From Deltaproteobacteria bacterium (GTDB taxonomy: Bacteria > Desulfobacterota > B13-G15): DNA of 6,638 bases. Of the stretch, positions 6,250-6,638 are shown piece by piece. The translations under genes were made by a program, and so were the position numbers. How positions within the stretch are numbered: the stretch's first letter is position 1; every line of letters starts with the position of its first letter. The notes under the pieces were generated by a model. That model was given only the letters and a program-made list of their open reading frames with translations, had not been told where the DNA came from and searched no databases. Where the stretch lies: positions 1 to 6,638 of the forward strand of contig QMLK01000051.1 of assembly GCA_003646705.1 (NCBI GenBank). The letters are read 5' to 3'.

Positions 6250-6362
6250 AGCTCTACTAAGAGAGCTAAAGGGGAGGTGTCCACAAAGTGGATCTACCGG
6301 GACTCACCTACGGGTCTGGTCCCTTGGCGACACTGGATGGATTGAAGCCCTGGGCACTCCCC
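6250..6362 (+). other. Structured intergenic stretch, candidate RNA element or 3' UTR structure
   Basis: No convincing gene lies in the ~160 bases between the two convergent genes. Several inverted repeats are visible. AGCTCT (6250-6255) pairs with AGAGCT (6262-6267). GGGGAG (6271-6276) can pair with CTCCCC (6357-6362). GTGTC (6277-6281) can pair with GACAC (6329-6333), competing with a local TCCAC/GTGGA hairpin (6280-6284 with 6288-6292). Inside is CCGGGAC..ACC closed by the tetraloop TACG (6309-6312), with GGT..GTCCC and GG on the other side (to 6327). UACG closed by C-G is an exceptionally stable RNA loop. No T-run follows any stem, so a classical terminator is not seen. I recognise no known RNA family. 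Confidence 0.35.
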
Positions 6363-6407
6363 CGCTTGGATACATCTTGCCGTTCAGCACCTTTGACCGC
6401 AGTTTCA

Positions 6408-6638
6408 TTAAGCTTGTCCTTGTAAACGGAGCGGCCAAAGGACCTCCTTCCTCAGCCTGGCGCGGCTCTTGAGACGGCCGTTGGCGGCCACGCCGTAGCC
6501 CACGGGGTGGCCGCGGTAGCGGATGACCTGTTGTCCCCTGAGGCCATCGGAGACCACGAGCTCCTCCCTTCTCAGGTAGCTCAGAAGTTCCATGGGGTCC
6601 TGAAGGTCGATGACGTTCTGCGAGGCGAAAAGTCCCAA
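6408..6638 (-). CDS. C-terminal end of a probable NOP2/Sun (RsmB/RsmF-like) RNA cytosine-5 methyltransferase, 5' part outside window
   Basis: Read on the minus strand the frame enters from the right edge and ends at a TAA (6408-6410), giving 76 visible residues. The segment LQDPMELLSYLRREELVVSD followed by GQQVIRYRGHPVGYGVAANGRLKSRA resembles the PUA-like RNA-binding domain at the C-terminus of RsmF-type methyltransferases. In those, a 'yLrgeel' helix precedes a strand pair with G-x-P-L/V-G-x-G and a 'g.lKn' turn. Such enzymes make 5-methylcytosine in rRNA or tRNA. The catalytic Rossmann domain and its cysteines are not in the window, so the assignment rests on the tail alone. An unrelated PUA-domain protein remains possible. 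It converges on the small secreted protein gene. Confidence 0.6.
   Translation of the reverse strand: MGLFASQNVIDLQDPMELLSYLRREELVVSDGLRGQQVIRYRGHPVGYGVAANGRLKSRARLRKEVLWPLRLQGQA

Noticed and set aside
6330..6365. A tRNA-like TTCAATCC on the minus strand
   Set aside because: No acceptor, D or anticodon arms can be placed around it.
6242..6472. A 76-codon plus-strand frame with a TTG start after the GKG-protein gene
   Set aside because: It has no good ribosome site, runs antisense into the methyltransferase tail, shows no recognisable motif, and the region is better explained by inverted repeats.

Overview
This window reads as chromosomal DNA of a Gram-negative bacterium with an outer membrane. 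Supporting this are an AsmA-type envelope protein, a YihY/BrkB membrane protein and a stand-alone RfaE2-type heptose-phosphate adenylyltransferase of the lipopolysaccharide inner-core pathway. The DNA is GC-rich, the coding strand is full of G and A (GAGG, AAGG), arginine is very often AGG, and the proteins are rich in Glu, Lys and Arg. That style, the stand-alone RfaE2 and the gene mix suggest a deltaproteobacterial (Desulfobacterota-like), possibly thermophilic, lineage. This is inference from style, not proof.

Layout, left to right. Positions 1-1527 (+) hold the C-terminal 508 residues of an AsmA-family protein, open at the left edge. Its stop overlaps the start of a YihY/BrkB-family inner-membrane protein (1527-2927, +), so the two form an envelope operon. 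After a short gap with a plausible promoter and a small dyad comes an exonuclease III-type DNA repair nuclease (2976-3761, +). A 117-base gap with a perfect TTGACA box precedes an M18 aspartyl-type aminopeptidase (3879-5300, +). Its stop overlaps the start of RfaE2 (5297-5767, +).

Positions 5768-5921 hold no convincing gene but several base-paired elements. They lead into a small secreted, strongly basic protein (5922-6245, +) whose mature part is built almost entirely of exact six-residue GKG-type repeats. This is the most unusual gene here. Positions 6246-6407 carry several stacked inverted repeats, including a hairpin closed by a UACG tetraloop. From 6408 to the right edge, on the minus strand, is the C-terminal PUA-like end of a probable NOP2/Sun-type RNA cytosine-5 methyltransferase.

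Most of the window is ordinary housekeeping and envelope biology: envelope maintenance (AsmA, YihY), LPS core precursor supply (RfaE2), DNA repair (Xth), peptide turnover (M18) and probable RNA modification. I found no phage genes, insertion sequence, CRISPR array, tRNA or rRNA. The parts that deserve attention are the GKG-repeat protein, its structured upstream region and the structured intergenic stretch that follows it.
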